From Aminobacter niigataensis (GTDB taxonomy: Bacteria; Pseudomonadota; Alphaproteobacteria; Rhizobiales; Rhizobiaceae), in the NCBI RefSeq assembly GCF_014200015.1, contig NZ_JACHOT010000004.1, forward strand, positions 124,001 to 188,000: 64,000 nt of DNA, in the 5' to 3' direction. The notes under the pieces were generated by a model. That model worked only from the letters and a program-made list of their open reading frames with translations, made no database searches and was not told where the DNA came from. Shown here piece after piece: positions 1 through 8,578 of this stretch; the stretch's first letter is position 1; each line of letters starts with the position of its first letter. The position numbers and the translations under genes were made by a program.

Positions 1-371
1 CGGGCCTTTTCGGCAGCCGCATCCTCGGAGAACACTAGCGGATAGAGGAAGGCGAATTCGTCGGCGCCGATGCGTGCGACCGCTGAATAGCCGTCGCAAG
101 CAGCGCGCAGTCGCATCGCCACCTGGACCAGGATCTCGTCGCCGGCGCGATGGCCGAACAGGTCGTTGATCGGCTTGAATCCGTCGAGATCGAGGATGCC
201 GACGGTGAACGGTGCCGGGTCCTCGGCGCGGTCGCCGATCAGGCGCTCGACCTTGTCGAAGAAACGGCGCTGGTTGCCGAGGCCGGTCAAGGCGTCGGTG
301 AAGGCCAGATCCGCCGTATCCCTGTCCGAATAGCTCGCGCCGAGTGACATACCTAGTCTCTGTTCTTCCAT
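1..371 (-). CDS. GGDEF-domain protein, 3' part cut by the window edge
   Basis: The minus strand is open from the ATG at 371 to the left edge, so the C-terminus is missing. The visible 123 residues hold the first half of a GGDEF (diguanylate cyclase) domain: DALTGLGNQRRFF near residue 25, the metal-binding LDLDGFKPIND near residue 60, and RIGADEF where RxGGDEF is expected. The GADEF signature is degenerate, which often means a domain without cyclase activity that serves as a sensory partner of an EAL phosphodiesterase. Whether an EAL domain follows cannot be seen. No membrane or sensor segment precedes the domain. A second in-frame ATG lies at 350. No clear Shine-Dalgarno sequence precedes either, and the frame stays open further upstream, so the start is uncertain. 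Calling it a c-di-GMP metabolism protein is safe; its activity is not. Confidence 0.8.
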   Translation of the reverse strand, partial: MEEQRLGMSLGASYSDRDTADLAFTDALTGLGNQRRFFDKVERLIGDRAEDPAPFTVGILDLDGFKPINDLFGHRAGDEILVQVAMRLRAACDGYSAVARIGADEFAFLYPLVFSEDAAAEKA

Positions 372-645
372 TGATTGCAATCGTTGCAGGACACTGGCAG
401 CAAAGCGTTTAGGAATTGTATTCAATCCGTCATTTGCGAAACCGGTTTCAATCCCTGCCGGTTGCCCCCGATCCGCCGACGTTGCGCGGTGCGCTTCCGC
501 GTCGGCGTCAGGCCATCGCGCAACGCCAAGAGGCCGCCCTGCCATTGCATAAGGCGGCCAAATTGCTACATCCTCGTCACCCAGGCGTGCGGCCGGTTCT
601 GCTTGTCCGCGCCATCACCATCGACCAGTTGCGCCGGAGACCTCC

Positions 646-1587
646 ATGCCGCTCAAGATCGCCGTCCAGATGGACCATATCTCCACCGTCAACATCGCCG
701 GCGACACGTCGTTCGCGCTGTCGCTGGAGGCGCAGCGGCGCGGCCACGAGCTCTTCCACTACACGCCCGACCGGCTGTCGATGCGCGACGGCAAGGTCTT
801 CGCGCGCATCGAGAAGCTCGAAGTGCGCGACGTCAAGGGCGACCATTTCACCCTCGGCGAGCCCATCCGCACCGACCTGTCGGAGATGGACGTGATCCTG
901 CTGCGCCAGGATCCGCCCTTCGATATGAACTACATCACCACCACCCACATCCTCGAGCGCATCCACCCGAAGACGCTGGTCGTCAACGACCCGGCCTGGG
1001 TGCGCAACAGCCCCGAAAAGATCTTCGTCACCGAATTTGCCGACCTGATGCCGGAGACGCTGATCACCAAGGACCCGGCAGAAGTCACCGCCTTCCGCAA
1101 GGAGTTCGGCGACATCATCGTCAAGCCGCTCTACGGCAATGGCGGCGCTGGCATCTTCCATCTGCACGAGGCCGACCGCAACCTGTCGTCGCTACTCGAA
1201 ATGTTCGGCCAGATGTTCCGCGAGCCCTACATCGTCCAGCGCTACCTCAAGGACGTGCGCAAGGGCGACAAGCGCATCATCCTGATCGACGGCGAGCCCG
1301 TCGGCGCCATCAACCGCGTGCCTGCCGAGCACGACGCGCGCTCCAACATGCATGCCGGCGGCCGTGCCGAGAAGACCGAGCTGACCGAGCGCGAACGTGA
1401 GATCTGCGCCCGCATCGGCCCGTCGCTGCGCGAACGCGGCTTCATCCTCGTCGGCATCGACGTCATCGGCGACTACATGACCGAGATCAACGTGACCTCG
1501 CCGACCGGCATCCGCGAGGTCAAGAAATTCGGCGGCGCCGACATCGCGGCATTGTTCTGGGACGCGGTGGAGAAGAAGCGGGCCTGA
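646..1587 (+). CDS. gshB: Glutathione synthetase
   Basis: This enzyme joins gamma-glutamylcysteine and glycine with ATP to make glutathione in the cytoplasm. The 313-residue product has the usual length. Residues 1-120 form the prokaryotic glutathione synthetase N-domain, beginning [20 protein letters not shown]. The rest is an ATP-grasp domain with the nucleotide-binding loop [13 protein letters not shown] near residue 165 and the metal and substrate site [20 protein letters not shown] near residue 275. A GGAGA element sits 7 nt before the ATG. The stop codon lies inside a terminator hairpin. The gene stands alone: the upstream GGDEF gene is divergent and the downstream exporter convergent. 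Confidence 0.97.
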   Translation: MPLKIAVQMDHISTVNIAGDTSFALSLEAQRRGHELFHYTPDRLSMRDGKVFARIEKLEVRDVKGDHFTLGEPIRTDLSEMDVILLRQDPPFDMNYITTTHILERIHPKTLVVNDPAWVRNSPEKIFVTEFADLMPETLITKDPAEVTAFRKEFGDIIVKPLYGNGGAGIFHLHEADRNLSSLLEMFGQMFREPYIVQRYLKDVRKGDKRIILIDGEPVGAINRVPAEHDARSNMHAGGRAEKTELTEREREICARIGPSLRERGFILVGIDVIGDYMTEINVTSPTGIREVKKFGGADIAALFWDAVEKKRA

Positions 1588-1605
1588 GAGGCCCGCCTCC
1601 ACTTT
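1578..1605 (+). terminator. Terminator hairpin spanning the gshB stop codon
   Basis: An 8-bp perfect stem (GCGGGCCT at 1578-1585, AGGCCCGC at 1589-1596) with a 3-nt loop contains the gshB TGA and is followed by CTCCACTTTTC. It separates gshB from the convergent exporter gene, whose stop begins at 1609. Confidence 0.6.
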
Positions 1606-1608
1606 TCG

Positions 1609-2793
1609 CTAACGTCGTCCGAGCAGCCAGAGGCCGCCAAGGGTGACTACCGGCATGATCGTGCAGTAGGCGACGAGCGGCCAGGCCGTATCGCCGCCGA
1701 GCACGATCACCGCCACCGTGCCGATCAGGCCGACGATCAGGCTCTGGACGCAGAAATAGAGCGCCACGGCGGTGCCCGCGGCATCGCCGAATGCCTCGAG
1801 CGCGCCATTTGCCGTCACCGAACCGGCGAAGACGATGCCGACCGAGATCACCCACATCGGGACGACGAAGGTCAGCAACGACGGTTCGGCGAACAGCTGC
1901 CCGACCGTGAGCAGCACTGCCCCAAGCAGAAGCAGGACCATGCCGCGAGCGAGGCTGCCGGCAATGCCCCAGTGCGCCACGAACAGTCTGGCGAAACGTG
2001 TGGTGACGATCATCGCCACCGCCGCCGTGGCGAAGGCCATGCTGAAGCCGATCTGGGAATAGCCGGCCCCCTCGATGAGCACGCGCGGCGCCGTCGAGAA
2101 GAAGACGAAGAACGCGCCCATCGCCGCGCTGAAGCCAAGCGTGTAGACCCAGAAGGCCGGACTTTTCAGGATTTTTCGGAACACCGGCCGCGACCGCACG
2201 GTATCGGGCCGTGTCTCGTGCCAGCGCGGCAGCGCATTCAGCACGGCACCGACGGCAAGAATGCCGAGGCTCAAGAAGATCGCGCGCCAGCCCAGACCAT
2301 GGGCGATCAGCGCCCCGGCGATCGGGCCGAGTGCCGGCACGCAGGCCAGCATGGCACTGAACAGGCCATAGGTGACGGTGCCTTCCGGCCGCTCGGCATA
2401 GACGTCGCGCACCGTGGCGAAGGTGGCGACAAGGGCGGCCGACGCACCCAGCGCCTGGATCACGCGCAAGCCGACAAAGAGCGCCGCGGACGATGTGCCG
2501 GCGAGCAGGAACGAGGCTGCCGCAAACAGGACCGCGCCACCGATCAGCACCGGCCGGCGGCCGATCCGGTCGGAGATCGGGCCGAAGACGACCTGGCCGA
2601 GGCCGAGCACGATCATGTAGAGGCTCAGCGTCAGCTGGACGATGTCCGGCGTCGTGCCGAGGATGGCCGGCATCTCCGGCACGACCGGCAGGTAGATGTC
2701 CATGGCCAGCGAGGCCAGGATGTCGAAGGGCGCCATCAGCAGCAGCGCCGCAGGCAGTGAGTAGCTCCACGCGGGAGAGTTTCGATTGGGCAT
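1609..2793 (-). CDS. FloR/CmlA-like phenicol exporter (MFS, DHA1 family)
   Basis: This is a 394-residue major facilitator protein, predicted to have 12 membrane helices and to pump drugs out against protons. It closely follows the chloramphenicol/florfenicol exporters CmlA and FloR as I remember them. The N-terminal stretch PAALLLMAPFDILASLAMD, the motif-A loop GPISDRIGRRPVLIGG, VATFATVRDVYAERPEG and SPAFWVYTLGFSAAMG all match that family far better than generic Bcr or EmrB proteins. Length agrees with the roughly 400-residue family. The ATG at 2793 is preceded by GAGCGG; an in-frame TTG at 2811 is the alternative. There are no mobile-element sequences, tetR or resistance neighbours, so it looks like an intrinsic chromosomal gene. 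Phenicol transport is inferred from resemblance; the native substrate is unknown. Confidence 0.85.
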   Translation of the reverse strand: MPNRNSPAWSYSLPAALLLMAPFDILASLAMDIYLPVVPEMPAILGTTPDIVQLTLSLYMIVLGLGQVVFGPISDRIGRRPVLIGGAVLFAAASFLLAGTSSAALFVGLRVIQALGASAALVATFATVRDVYAERPEGTVTYGLFSAMLACVPALGPIAGALIAHGLGWRAIFLSLGILAVGAVLNALPRWHETRPDTVRSRPVFRKILKSPAFWVYTLGFSAAMGAFFVFFSTAPRVLIEGAGYSQIGFSMAFATAAVAMIVTTRFARLFVAHWGIAGSLARGMVLLLLGAVLLTVGQLFAEPSLLTFVVPMWVISVGIVFAGSVTANGALEAFGDAAGTAVALYFCVQSLIVGLIGTVAVIVLGGDTAWPLVAYCTIMPVVTLGGLWLLGRR

Positions 2794-3036
2794 GGCAATG
2801 CATCCGCTCAAATGAATTTCATCTGGCGGCGATCTGCCACTTCGCTTGTCTAGGGAAATGAGAGGGCAGGGCGCCGCAACAACGTCTCGGTGTTGTTGCG
2901 GCCTATCTGTCTGCGGACTCGACTGTGCCCATGTTCATTTCGCGAATGCTCGTGCTCGCTTTGATCTTTTGGTTGCAATACCAGCATGGCTTGCCCGGAA
3001 CAAGCCTGGTCGGTGGCCTGTGATGCCGGTCAACGC

Positions 3037-4173
3037 CTACGCGGCGCGATGGCCGCGCAGGCCGGCGGTATCGCCCGGCCTGAAGATGCGGAACGTGTTG
3101 CGCCCGGCCGCCTTGGCCCGATAGAGCGCGGTGTCCGCCCTGACCAGCAGTTCCGACGGCGTGCAGGCCTCGAACAGCGCGATACCGACGGACCCGCCGA
3201 GCCTGAGCGGCGTGCCGCAGTGATCTATCGGTTCGCCGAGCCTTTCAATGATTGCAAGCGCAAGCGCCGAAATCGCCTGCAGGTCGAGGTTCGGCCCCGA
3301 CAGCACGGCAAATTCGTCGCCGCCGATGCGCGAAACGAGTTGCGCGCCGCTACAGGCGCTCTCGAGCCGCCGGCCCACCTCTCTGAGGCACTCGTCGCCG
3401 ACGACATGGCCGAAGGTATCGTTGATCTGCTTGAAGCCGTCGAGGTCGAGCAGAAGCAGCGCGCCGGGGGCGGGGTGCTCGGCACACAGCTCGGTCCATG
3501 CCGCCAGCTTCGACTGGAACTGGCTGCGATTGGCAAGCCCGGTCATGACGTCGATCTCGGCGAGATAGCGCGTCTGGTCGGCGAGTATCTTCTCTTCGGT
3601 GATGTCCTGCTTCAGGCCGAAGATACGCACGGCAACGCCGTCCTCGCACTCGACGCATGCGGTGATGCGGATCCAGCGGCGATTGCCCTTGGCCGTGACG
3701 ATCTCGGCGTCCAGGCAAAAGCCGGTGCGCTCCGCGATCGCCTGGCTGCGTCTGACATGGAGCTCCGCCGCCGACTCCGGCGTATAGCACGTGACGATTT
3801 CCTGGCGTTCGAGCGCCGACCCGCGCGGAAGATCGAAGATGTCGTAGACGACGTCGGTCCATACCAGCGCCTGGTCGGCGAGGTTGCATTGCCAGACGCC
3901 GATGCGGGCGGCTGCCGAGGACCTGTCGAAGATCTTCTGGCTGTGTGCAAGCGAGGCGGCCTGCTCGCGGATCAGCGTCGCCTGCACCGCCAGACGCGCC
4001 TCGAGTTCCGCGATCCTGGCCGCGCCGCGGCGCGAAAGGGCGCCCGGCCGTCCGACTTTTCGCATAGGCAGCCTGTGGCGCATGGCGAGGTCGATCACCT
4101 TCTCTTTGATGCGCCTTATATTCGCACACAAGCATTTAAGATTCTCTATCCGGCGCCCGGCACCACGCGCCAT
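3037..4173 (-). CDS. PAS-GGDEF diguanylate cyclase
   Basis: The 378-residue soluble product has a basic N-terminus with a short predicted coiled coil (residues 45-80), a PAS domain with PAC segment (about 85-195, ending FGLKQDITEEK) and a GGDEF domain (about 205-365). The active-site motif is intact (SRIGGDEFAVLS), as are DVMTGLANR and LDLDGFKQINDTFGH, so it should make cyclic di-GMP from two GTP. The inhibitory I-site RxxD that normally lies five residues before GGDEF is absent (the position reads SGAQ), which suggests no product inhibition there. There is no membrane segment; the PAS domain presumably senses a cytoplasmic cue. The ATG at 4173 has later in-frame alternatives (4083, 4065). 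It is the second c-di-GMP gene within 4 kb but is not in an operon with the first. Confidence 0.88.
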   Translation of the reverse strand: MARGAGRRIENLKCLCANIRRIKEKVIDLAMRHRLPMRKVGRPGALSRRGAARIAELEARLAVQATLIREQAASLAHSQKIFDRSSAAARIGVWQCNLADQALVWTDVVYDIFDLPRGSALERQEIVTCYTPESAAELHVRRSQAIAERTGFCLDAEIVTAKGNRRWIRITACVECEDGVAVRIFGLKQDITEEKILADQTRYLAEIDVMTGLANRSQFQSKLAAWTELCAEHPAPGALLLLDLDGFKQINDTFGHVVGDECLREVGRRLESACSGAQLVSRIGGDEFAVLSGPNLDLQAISALALAIIERLGEPIDHCGTPLRLGGSVGIALFEACTPSELLVRADTALYRAKAAGRNTFRIFRPGDTAGLRGHRAA

Positions 4174-4315
4174 GCCCGGCAGTATCAGCTAGCGTAAACA
4201 ACGGCTGCCTATGTTCTTTAAATGTTCTTGCATCAATTTACAATCTATGCTTGTCTTTCAAGAAATCGTCCGCGACCTGATCGTGCATCTGGGGAGGCCG
4301 GGCGGAGGGGGCAGC

Positions 4316-5848
4316 ATGGTTTCGCGCGTGCGCACTGTTGCATTCCAGGGCATCGAGGCGGTTCCCGTCGACGTGCAGGTGATGGTCGCACCGGGGAAGG
4401 TCGGCATGCAGATCGTCGGCCTGCCCGACAAGGCGGTGGCCGAAAGCCGCGAACGGGTGCAGGCGGCGCTGCATGCCTCGGGCCTGTCGATGCCGGCCAA
4501 GAAGGTCACCGTCAATCTCGCACCCGCCGACCTGCCCAAGGAGGGCAGCCATTACGACCTGCCCATCGCGCTCGGCCTGATGGCAGCACTTGGTGCGTTG
4601 CCGGGCGACGCGCTCTCCGCCTATGTCGTGCTCGGCGAACTGTCGCTCGACGGCACGATCGCGGCGGTTGCGGGTGCGCTGCCGGCGGCCATCGGCGCCA
4701 ATGCCGAGGGCAAGGGGCTGATCTGCCCGGCGGCCAGCGGGCCGGAAGCCGCCTGGGCCGGCGCCAGCATCGACATCCTGGCGCCGCGCAGCCTGATTGC
4801 GATTGCCAACCATTTTCGCGGCACGCAGGTGCTTTCGCGGCCCGAAGCCGGCATCCGCGCGCCGGCCACCGGCATCGCCGATCTTGCCGACGTCAAGGGC
4901 CAGGAAAGCGCCAGGCGCGCGCTCGAGGTGGCAGCGGCCGGCGGCCACAACCTGCTGTTCGTCGGTCCTCCCGGTGCCGGCAAGTCGATGCTGGCGGCGC
5001 GCCTGCCCTCCATCCTGCCGCCGCTTTCGCCCAAGGAACTGCTCGAAGTCTCGATGATCGCCTCGGTCGCCGGCGAACTGGCCGAGGGCAAGCTCACGGA
5101 CCGGCGGCCATTCCGTGCGCCGCACCATTCCGCCTCGATGGCGGCGATGGTCGGCGGCGGCTTGCGGGCGCGGCCCGGCGAGGTGTCGCTCGCCCATCAC
5201 GGCGTGCTGTTTCTCGACGAATTCCCCGAGTTTTCGCCGCAGGTGCTCGATTCGCTGCGCCAGCCGCTCGAAACCGGCGAATGCATGATCGCCCGGGTCA
5301 ACCACCGCATCACCTATCCGGCACGGATCCAGTTGGTCGCGGCGATGAACCCGTGCCGCTGCGGCATGGCCGGGGAGCCCGGCTACCGCTGCCTGCGCGG
5401 CACGCGCTGCCAGTCCGACTATCAGGCGCGTATCTCCGGCCCGCTGCTCGATCGCATCGACCTGCGCATCGAGGTGCCTTCGGTCTCCGCCACCGACCTG
5501 ATCCGTGCCGGCAAGTCGGAGGCGAGCGCCGATGTCGCCGCCCGCGTCGCCCGGGCCCGCACGATCCAGCGCGAACGGCTGGAACGCCACGGCGTCACCG
5601 GCGCCACCACCAATGCGCAATGTTCCGCCGGCCTGATCGAGGATATCGCCATACCAGATGCCGCCGGGCTCGCGCTGCTGCGCGACGCCAGCGAAAAGCT
5701 CGGCTTTTCCGCCCGTGCCTATCACCGGGTGCTCAAGGTGGCGCGGACGCTGGCCGATCTCGACGCCAGCGAGACGGTCGGCCGCATCCATCTCGCCGAG
5801 GCGATTTCCTACCGCATCAGCTCAGAACGCATGGCGCAAGCGGCTTAG
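4316..5848 (+). CDS. comM: ComM/YifB family AAA+ ATPase (Mg-chelatase-like)
   Basis: This 510-residue protein has the three parts of the ComM/YifB family. A Lon-protease-like S5 fold spans about residues 15-140. The AAA+ core has Walker A GPPGAGKSM near 220 and Walker B VLFLDEFPEF near 300. The C-terminal Mg-chelatase domain has the Cys motif NPCRCGMAGEPGYRC and an arginine-finger region GPLLDRIDLRIEVP. In naturally competent bacteria ComM is a hexameric helicase that extends heteroduplex joints during transformation; in others its role is less clear. The frame is open 35 codons further upstream, but the ATG at 4316 carries a strong SD (GGCGGAGGGGGC) and gives the family's usual length and N-terminus. 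Confidence 0.93.
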   Translation: MVSRVRTVAFQGIEAVPVDVQVMVAPGKVGMQIVGLPDKAVAESRERVQAALHASGLSMPAKKVTVNLAPADLPKEGSHYDLPIALGLMAALGALPGDALSAYVVLGELSLDGTIAAVAGALPAAIGANAEGKGLICPAASGPEAAWAGASIDILAPRSLIAIANHFRGTQVLSRPEAGIRAPATGIADLADVKGQESARRALEVAAAGGHNLLFVGPPGAGKSMLAARLPSILPPLSPKELLEVSMIASVAGELAEGKLTDRRPFRAPHHSASMAAMVGGGLRARPGEVSLAHHGVLFLDEFPEFSPQVLDSLRQPLETGECMIARVNHRITYPARIQLVAAMNPCRCGMAGEPGYRCLRGTRCQSDYQARISGPLLDRIDLRIEVPSVSATDLIRAGKSEASADVAARVARARTIQRERLERHGVTGATTNAQCSAGLIEDIAIPDAAGLALLRDASEKLGFSARAYHRVLKVARTLADLDASETVGRIHLAEAISYRISSERMAQAA

Positions 5849-6037
5849 ACGGAGTTGAGCCGTCGCCCGAAGTGACTTGCTTGGTGCGCGGGAGCAGGTG
5901 GGCGCCGGCCTGCACCGATCGCCGCCGGCTGGCGCATGGCGCAAGGGCCGTCGCCGGATAGGACAGGCTCGATTGCTGAGAGCACGCTGGGCTGCGTCGG
6001 GTTCGGTGACGCTGCGGCTAAGGGGGTATTTGACCGG

Positions 6038-6667
6038 TTACTTGACCGAGCCGACCATCGTCGCCTGGCCTTCGCGGATCGAAACCCAGCGGCCGGTGTT
6101 CTCGCTCGACTGGCGCTTGAGATAACGATAGCCGGTCTCGTCCCACTGACGCACGGTGTCCGTCAGGTTGTCGAGCACGAAGTCGCCCTTGGAGGTGCGC
6201 ACGGTCAGCACCGCATGGCCCTCGCCGTCAGGCTTGCGCACGACGGTTATCAGCAGGTTCGCCAGCGAGACGCCTTCCTGGCTCAGCATGCGGCGCTTCT
6301 CCAGCACATAGTCCTCGCAGTCGCCCTCACCATTGGCCGGATAGATCCAGACCTCGTCGCGGCCGTAGATGTCGATATCGTTCATCGGCTTGATCGCCGC
6401 GTTGGTGGCGACGTTGACTGCCACCATCTTGCGCCACAGGGCGCCGGTCATCCGCTCGGGACCGGTGTCGCGCTGCTTGATCGAGCATTCCCTGGGGTTG
6501 AGGCGGCAGAAATCGTAGTGACCGATCGGCTGCGAGGTCAGCCCGCCGGTGACCATCGGCTGCGACGCCGCCAAGGCCGCGCCGGCAGACAGGACAACGC
6601 CCGCCACCAGCCCCAAAAACACACCGGCACGCCCCGCCGCGCACCGCACGCCTGCTGCGGAAATCAT
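6038..6667 (-). CDS. Exported transglutaminase-like cysteine peptidase (BTLCP family)
   Basis: The 209-residue product has a signal peptide (basic start, hydrophobic residues 14-33, cleavage probably after AALA) and a bacterial transglutaminase-like cysteine protease domain. The catalytic triad is visible: Cys117 in EGDCEDYV, His151 in EGHAVL and Asp166 in FVLDNL. LapG, which cuts the adhesin LapA in Pseudomonas biofilms, belongs to this family, but no LapD-like receptor or large adhesin gene is adjacent. Rhizobia carry several orphan members of unknown substrate. I therefore assign a periplasmic peptidase and leave the target open. The start at 6667 gives a good signal peptide, and the gene is monocistronic. 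Confidence 0.88.
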   Translation of the reverse strand: MISAAGVRCAAGRAGVFLGLVAGVVLSAGAALAASQPMVTGGLTSQPIGHYDFCRLNPRECSIKQRDTGPERMTGALWRKMVAVNVATNAAIKPMNDIDIYGRDEVWIYPANGEGDCEDYVLEKRRMLSQEGVSLANLLITVVRKPDGEGHAVLTVRTSKGDFVLDNLTDTVRQWDETGYRYLKRQSSENTGRWVSIREGQATMVGSVK

Positions 6668-6970
6668 CTGCCCCGCTCGCCCCTTTACATCGTTAATAAA
6701 ACGTTAAGGTCGAGGGCGGCCTGGAGTCAATCAAAGCTCGCGGCAGATTGCAGACATGGTTACCGCGGGTGCTGCGCCGCGACTATTGTGCAACAGGACG
6801 CGCCGCGCCGGCGCACACGCCGGCAAACGGCTTTCGGCATGCGCGCTGTGCGGATTCAAAGGGTTAGGGCGTCCCTTGCCTATCCAGGCGGCGCCACAAT
6901 GCAGCAAGGCCCGGCGGTTGGCGCCGGGCCTTGCTGTGGATAAGACGGGTTGGCGGCTGGCGGCCTGAAA
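6668..6970. other. Gene-free spacer with the phaZ terminator hairpin
   Basis: This 303-bp stretch lies between two minus-strand genes. I see no credible coding frame. Its right end carries the strong hairpin described separately, and its left end must hold the peptidase gene's promoter, for which I see no convincing -35/-10 pair. Confidence 0.5.
6903..6935 (-). terminator. Strong hairpin downstream of phaZ
   Basis: A perfect 14-bp stem (6903-6916 with 6922-6935, core GCAAGGCCCGGCG) with a 5-nt loop begins 36 nt after the phaZ stop. It lacks a long U tract, so it may act as a weak terminator or a 3' stabiliser. Confidence 0.55.
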
Positions 6971-8242
6971 TCAGGCCTTGCGGACTAGCTGCGGCTTGGC
7001 CGGCTTGCGCGCGGAGGCGCCGTAGCTGGTCATGAAGTCGACGATGCGCGGCACGATCTCGGCGCGGAAGCGCGAGCCGTTGAAGACACCATAGTGGCCG
7101 ACAGCCGGCTGCATGTAGTGCGCCTTCATGTCCGCGGGGATGTTGCTGCACAGGTCGTGCGCGGCCTGGGTCTGGCCGAGGCCGGAAATGTCGTCATTCT
7201 CGCCTTCGACGGTGAACAGCGCGACATTGCGGATCGCCGAGGTGTCGACCGGCTGGCCGCGGTGGGTCATCTCGCCCTTGGGCAAGGCGTGGCGCACGAA
7301 CACGGTGTCGACCGTCTGGAGATAGAACTCGGCGGTCAGGTCCATCACCGCGAGATATTCGTCGTAGAAGTCGCGGTGCTTCTCCGCGCTGTCGCCGTCG
7401 TTCTTCACCAGGTGCATGAAGAAGTCCTTGTGGGCGATGATGTGGCGGTCGAGGTTCATGGTCATGAAGCCCGACAGCTGCAGGAAGCCCGGATAGACGT
7501 CGCGGGCAAAGCCGGGCGCAGGCCATGGCACCTGCATGATGACGTTGTCGCGGAACCACTCGATGCTCTTCTTCTCGGCGAGTTCGTTGACTGCGGTCGG
7601 GTTGCGCCGGGTGTCGATCGGTCCGCCCATCAGCGTCATGCTCGAAGGCACGAAGCGATCGCCGCGCGCTTCCATCACCGCCACCGCCGCCAGCACCGGA
7701 ACCGAAGGCTGGCATACCGCCATCACGTGGGTGTCCGGCCCGAGCGCATGGAACATGTCGATGACGTAATCGATGTAGTCGTCGAGGTCGAACTTGCCCT
7801 CGATCACCGGCACCATGCGGGCGTCAGTCCAGTCGGTGATGTAGACGTCGGCATGCGGCAGCATCGCCTCGACCGTGCCGCGCAGCAGCGTGGCGTAGTG
7901 GCCCGACATCGGCGCGACGATCAGCAGCTTGGGGTCGGGACGGCGGCCCGCCGGCAGGTCGCGTTCGAAACGGATCAGGTTGCAGAACGGCCGCGACCAG
8001 GCGACCTTCTCGGTCACCGCCACCGGCTGCCAGTCGACCACCGTCTTGTCGAGGCCGAACTGCGGCTTGCCATAGCGGCGCGTGGTGCGTTCGAACAGTT
8101 CCGCCATCGCCGCCACCGAGCGGCCCAGCGGCATGTGCGAAAACGGATTGAGCGGGTTGGAATAGAACAGTTTGACCGCATCCGCATAGGCGCGCGCCGG
8201 CTGCAGCGCGGCGTGGGTCGATTCATAGAGCTGGTAAAACAT
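6971..8242 (-). CDS. phaZ: Intracellular polyhydroxyalkanoate (PHB) depolymerase
   Basis: This enzyme breaks down stored polyhydroxybutyrate granules in the cytoplasm, releasing hydroxybutyrate for use as carbon and energy. The 423-residue protein starts MFYQLYESTHAALQPARAYA, typical of the intracellular PhaZ family. It has an alpha/beta-hydrolase fold in which the nucleophile is Cys177 in the lipase-like box VCQPSVP, as in the Ralstonia-type intracellular enzymes, rather than Ser. A C-terminal His region (AVGHYGVF) is present. There is no signal peptide, which separates it from secreted depolymerases. The frame extends 63 codons upstream, but the ATG at 8242 has a GAGGA SD and matches the family start. 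No phasin or phaR gene is next to it. Confidence 0.92.
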   Translation of the reverse strand: MFYQLYESTHAALQPARAYADAVKLFYSNPLNPFSHMPLGRSVAAMAELFERTTRRYGKPQFGLDKTVVDWQPVAVTEKVAWSRPFCNLIRFERDLPAGRRPDPKLLIVAPMSGHYATLLRGTVEAMLPHADVYITDWTDARMVPVIEGKFDLDDYIDYVIDMFHALGPDTHVMAVCQPSVPVLAAVAVMEARGDRFVPSSMTLMGGPIDTRRNPTAVNELAEKKSIEWFRDNVIMQVPWPAPGFARDVYPGFLQLSGFMTMNLDRHIIAHKDFFMHLVKNDGDSAEKHRDFYDEYLAVMDLTAEFYLQTVDTVFVRHALPKGEMTHRGQPVDTSAIRNVALFTVEGENDDISGLGQTQAAHDLCSNIPADMKAHYMQPAVGHYGVFNGSRFRAEIVPRIVDFMTSYGASARKPAKPQLVRKA

Positions 8243-8578
8243 GATGTCCTCATACGGCCATTCGGGGAGGCGAGCCGGCCGGAGGCCCGTCATGCAATGC
8301 AGCGAAAGGTAGCAAACATCTGCTGCGATGCAATATGCGACTTGGTGCGAAACAGGGTCATCCTTTAGTCCAAGCTGTTGAAAAAGCGTTTCCATCGCGG
8401 CCGCCGGCTTACAAATGCCATGCCTTGACATTGTGCACCGCCGAAAGATGGCGTGGGAACGGGCAGTTGGGGTACCACGCAGTCAACCGAGCGTTTGTCG
8501 ATCCGCCGCAGAAGCCGCAGTTTGTCGGCGACGCCGGCTTGCACTAGCGTCGGTGTCGGCACGAAAATCGGGGGTTCA
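8243..8578. other. Divergent intergenic region between phaZ and the phosphoesterase gene
   Basis: This 336-bp stretch has no supportable gene. On the plus strand CTTGACATTG at about 8422 resembles a -35 element, but the matching -10 is poor. On the minus strand TTGCAT with TACCTT 16 bp away (about 8310-8337) could serve phaZ. Both are weak guesses. Confidence 0.35.

Noticed and set aside
375-645. A plus-strand gene running from about 375 into gshB
   Set aside because: It is an Arg/His-rich frame shifted relative to gshB with no RBS; the gshB start with its SD lies inside it.
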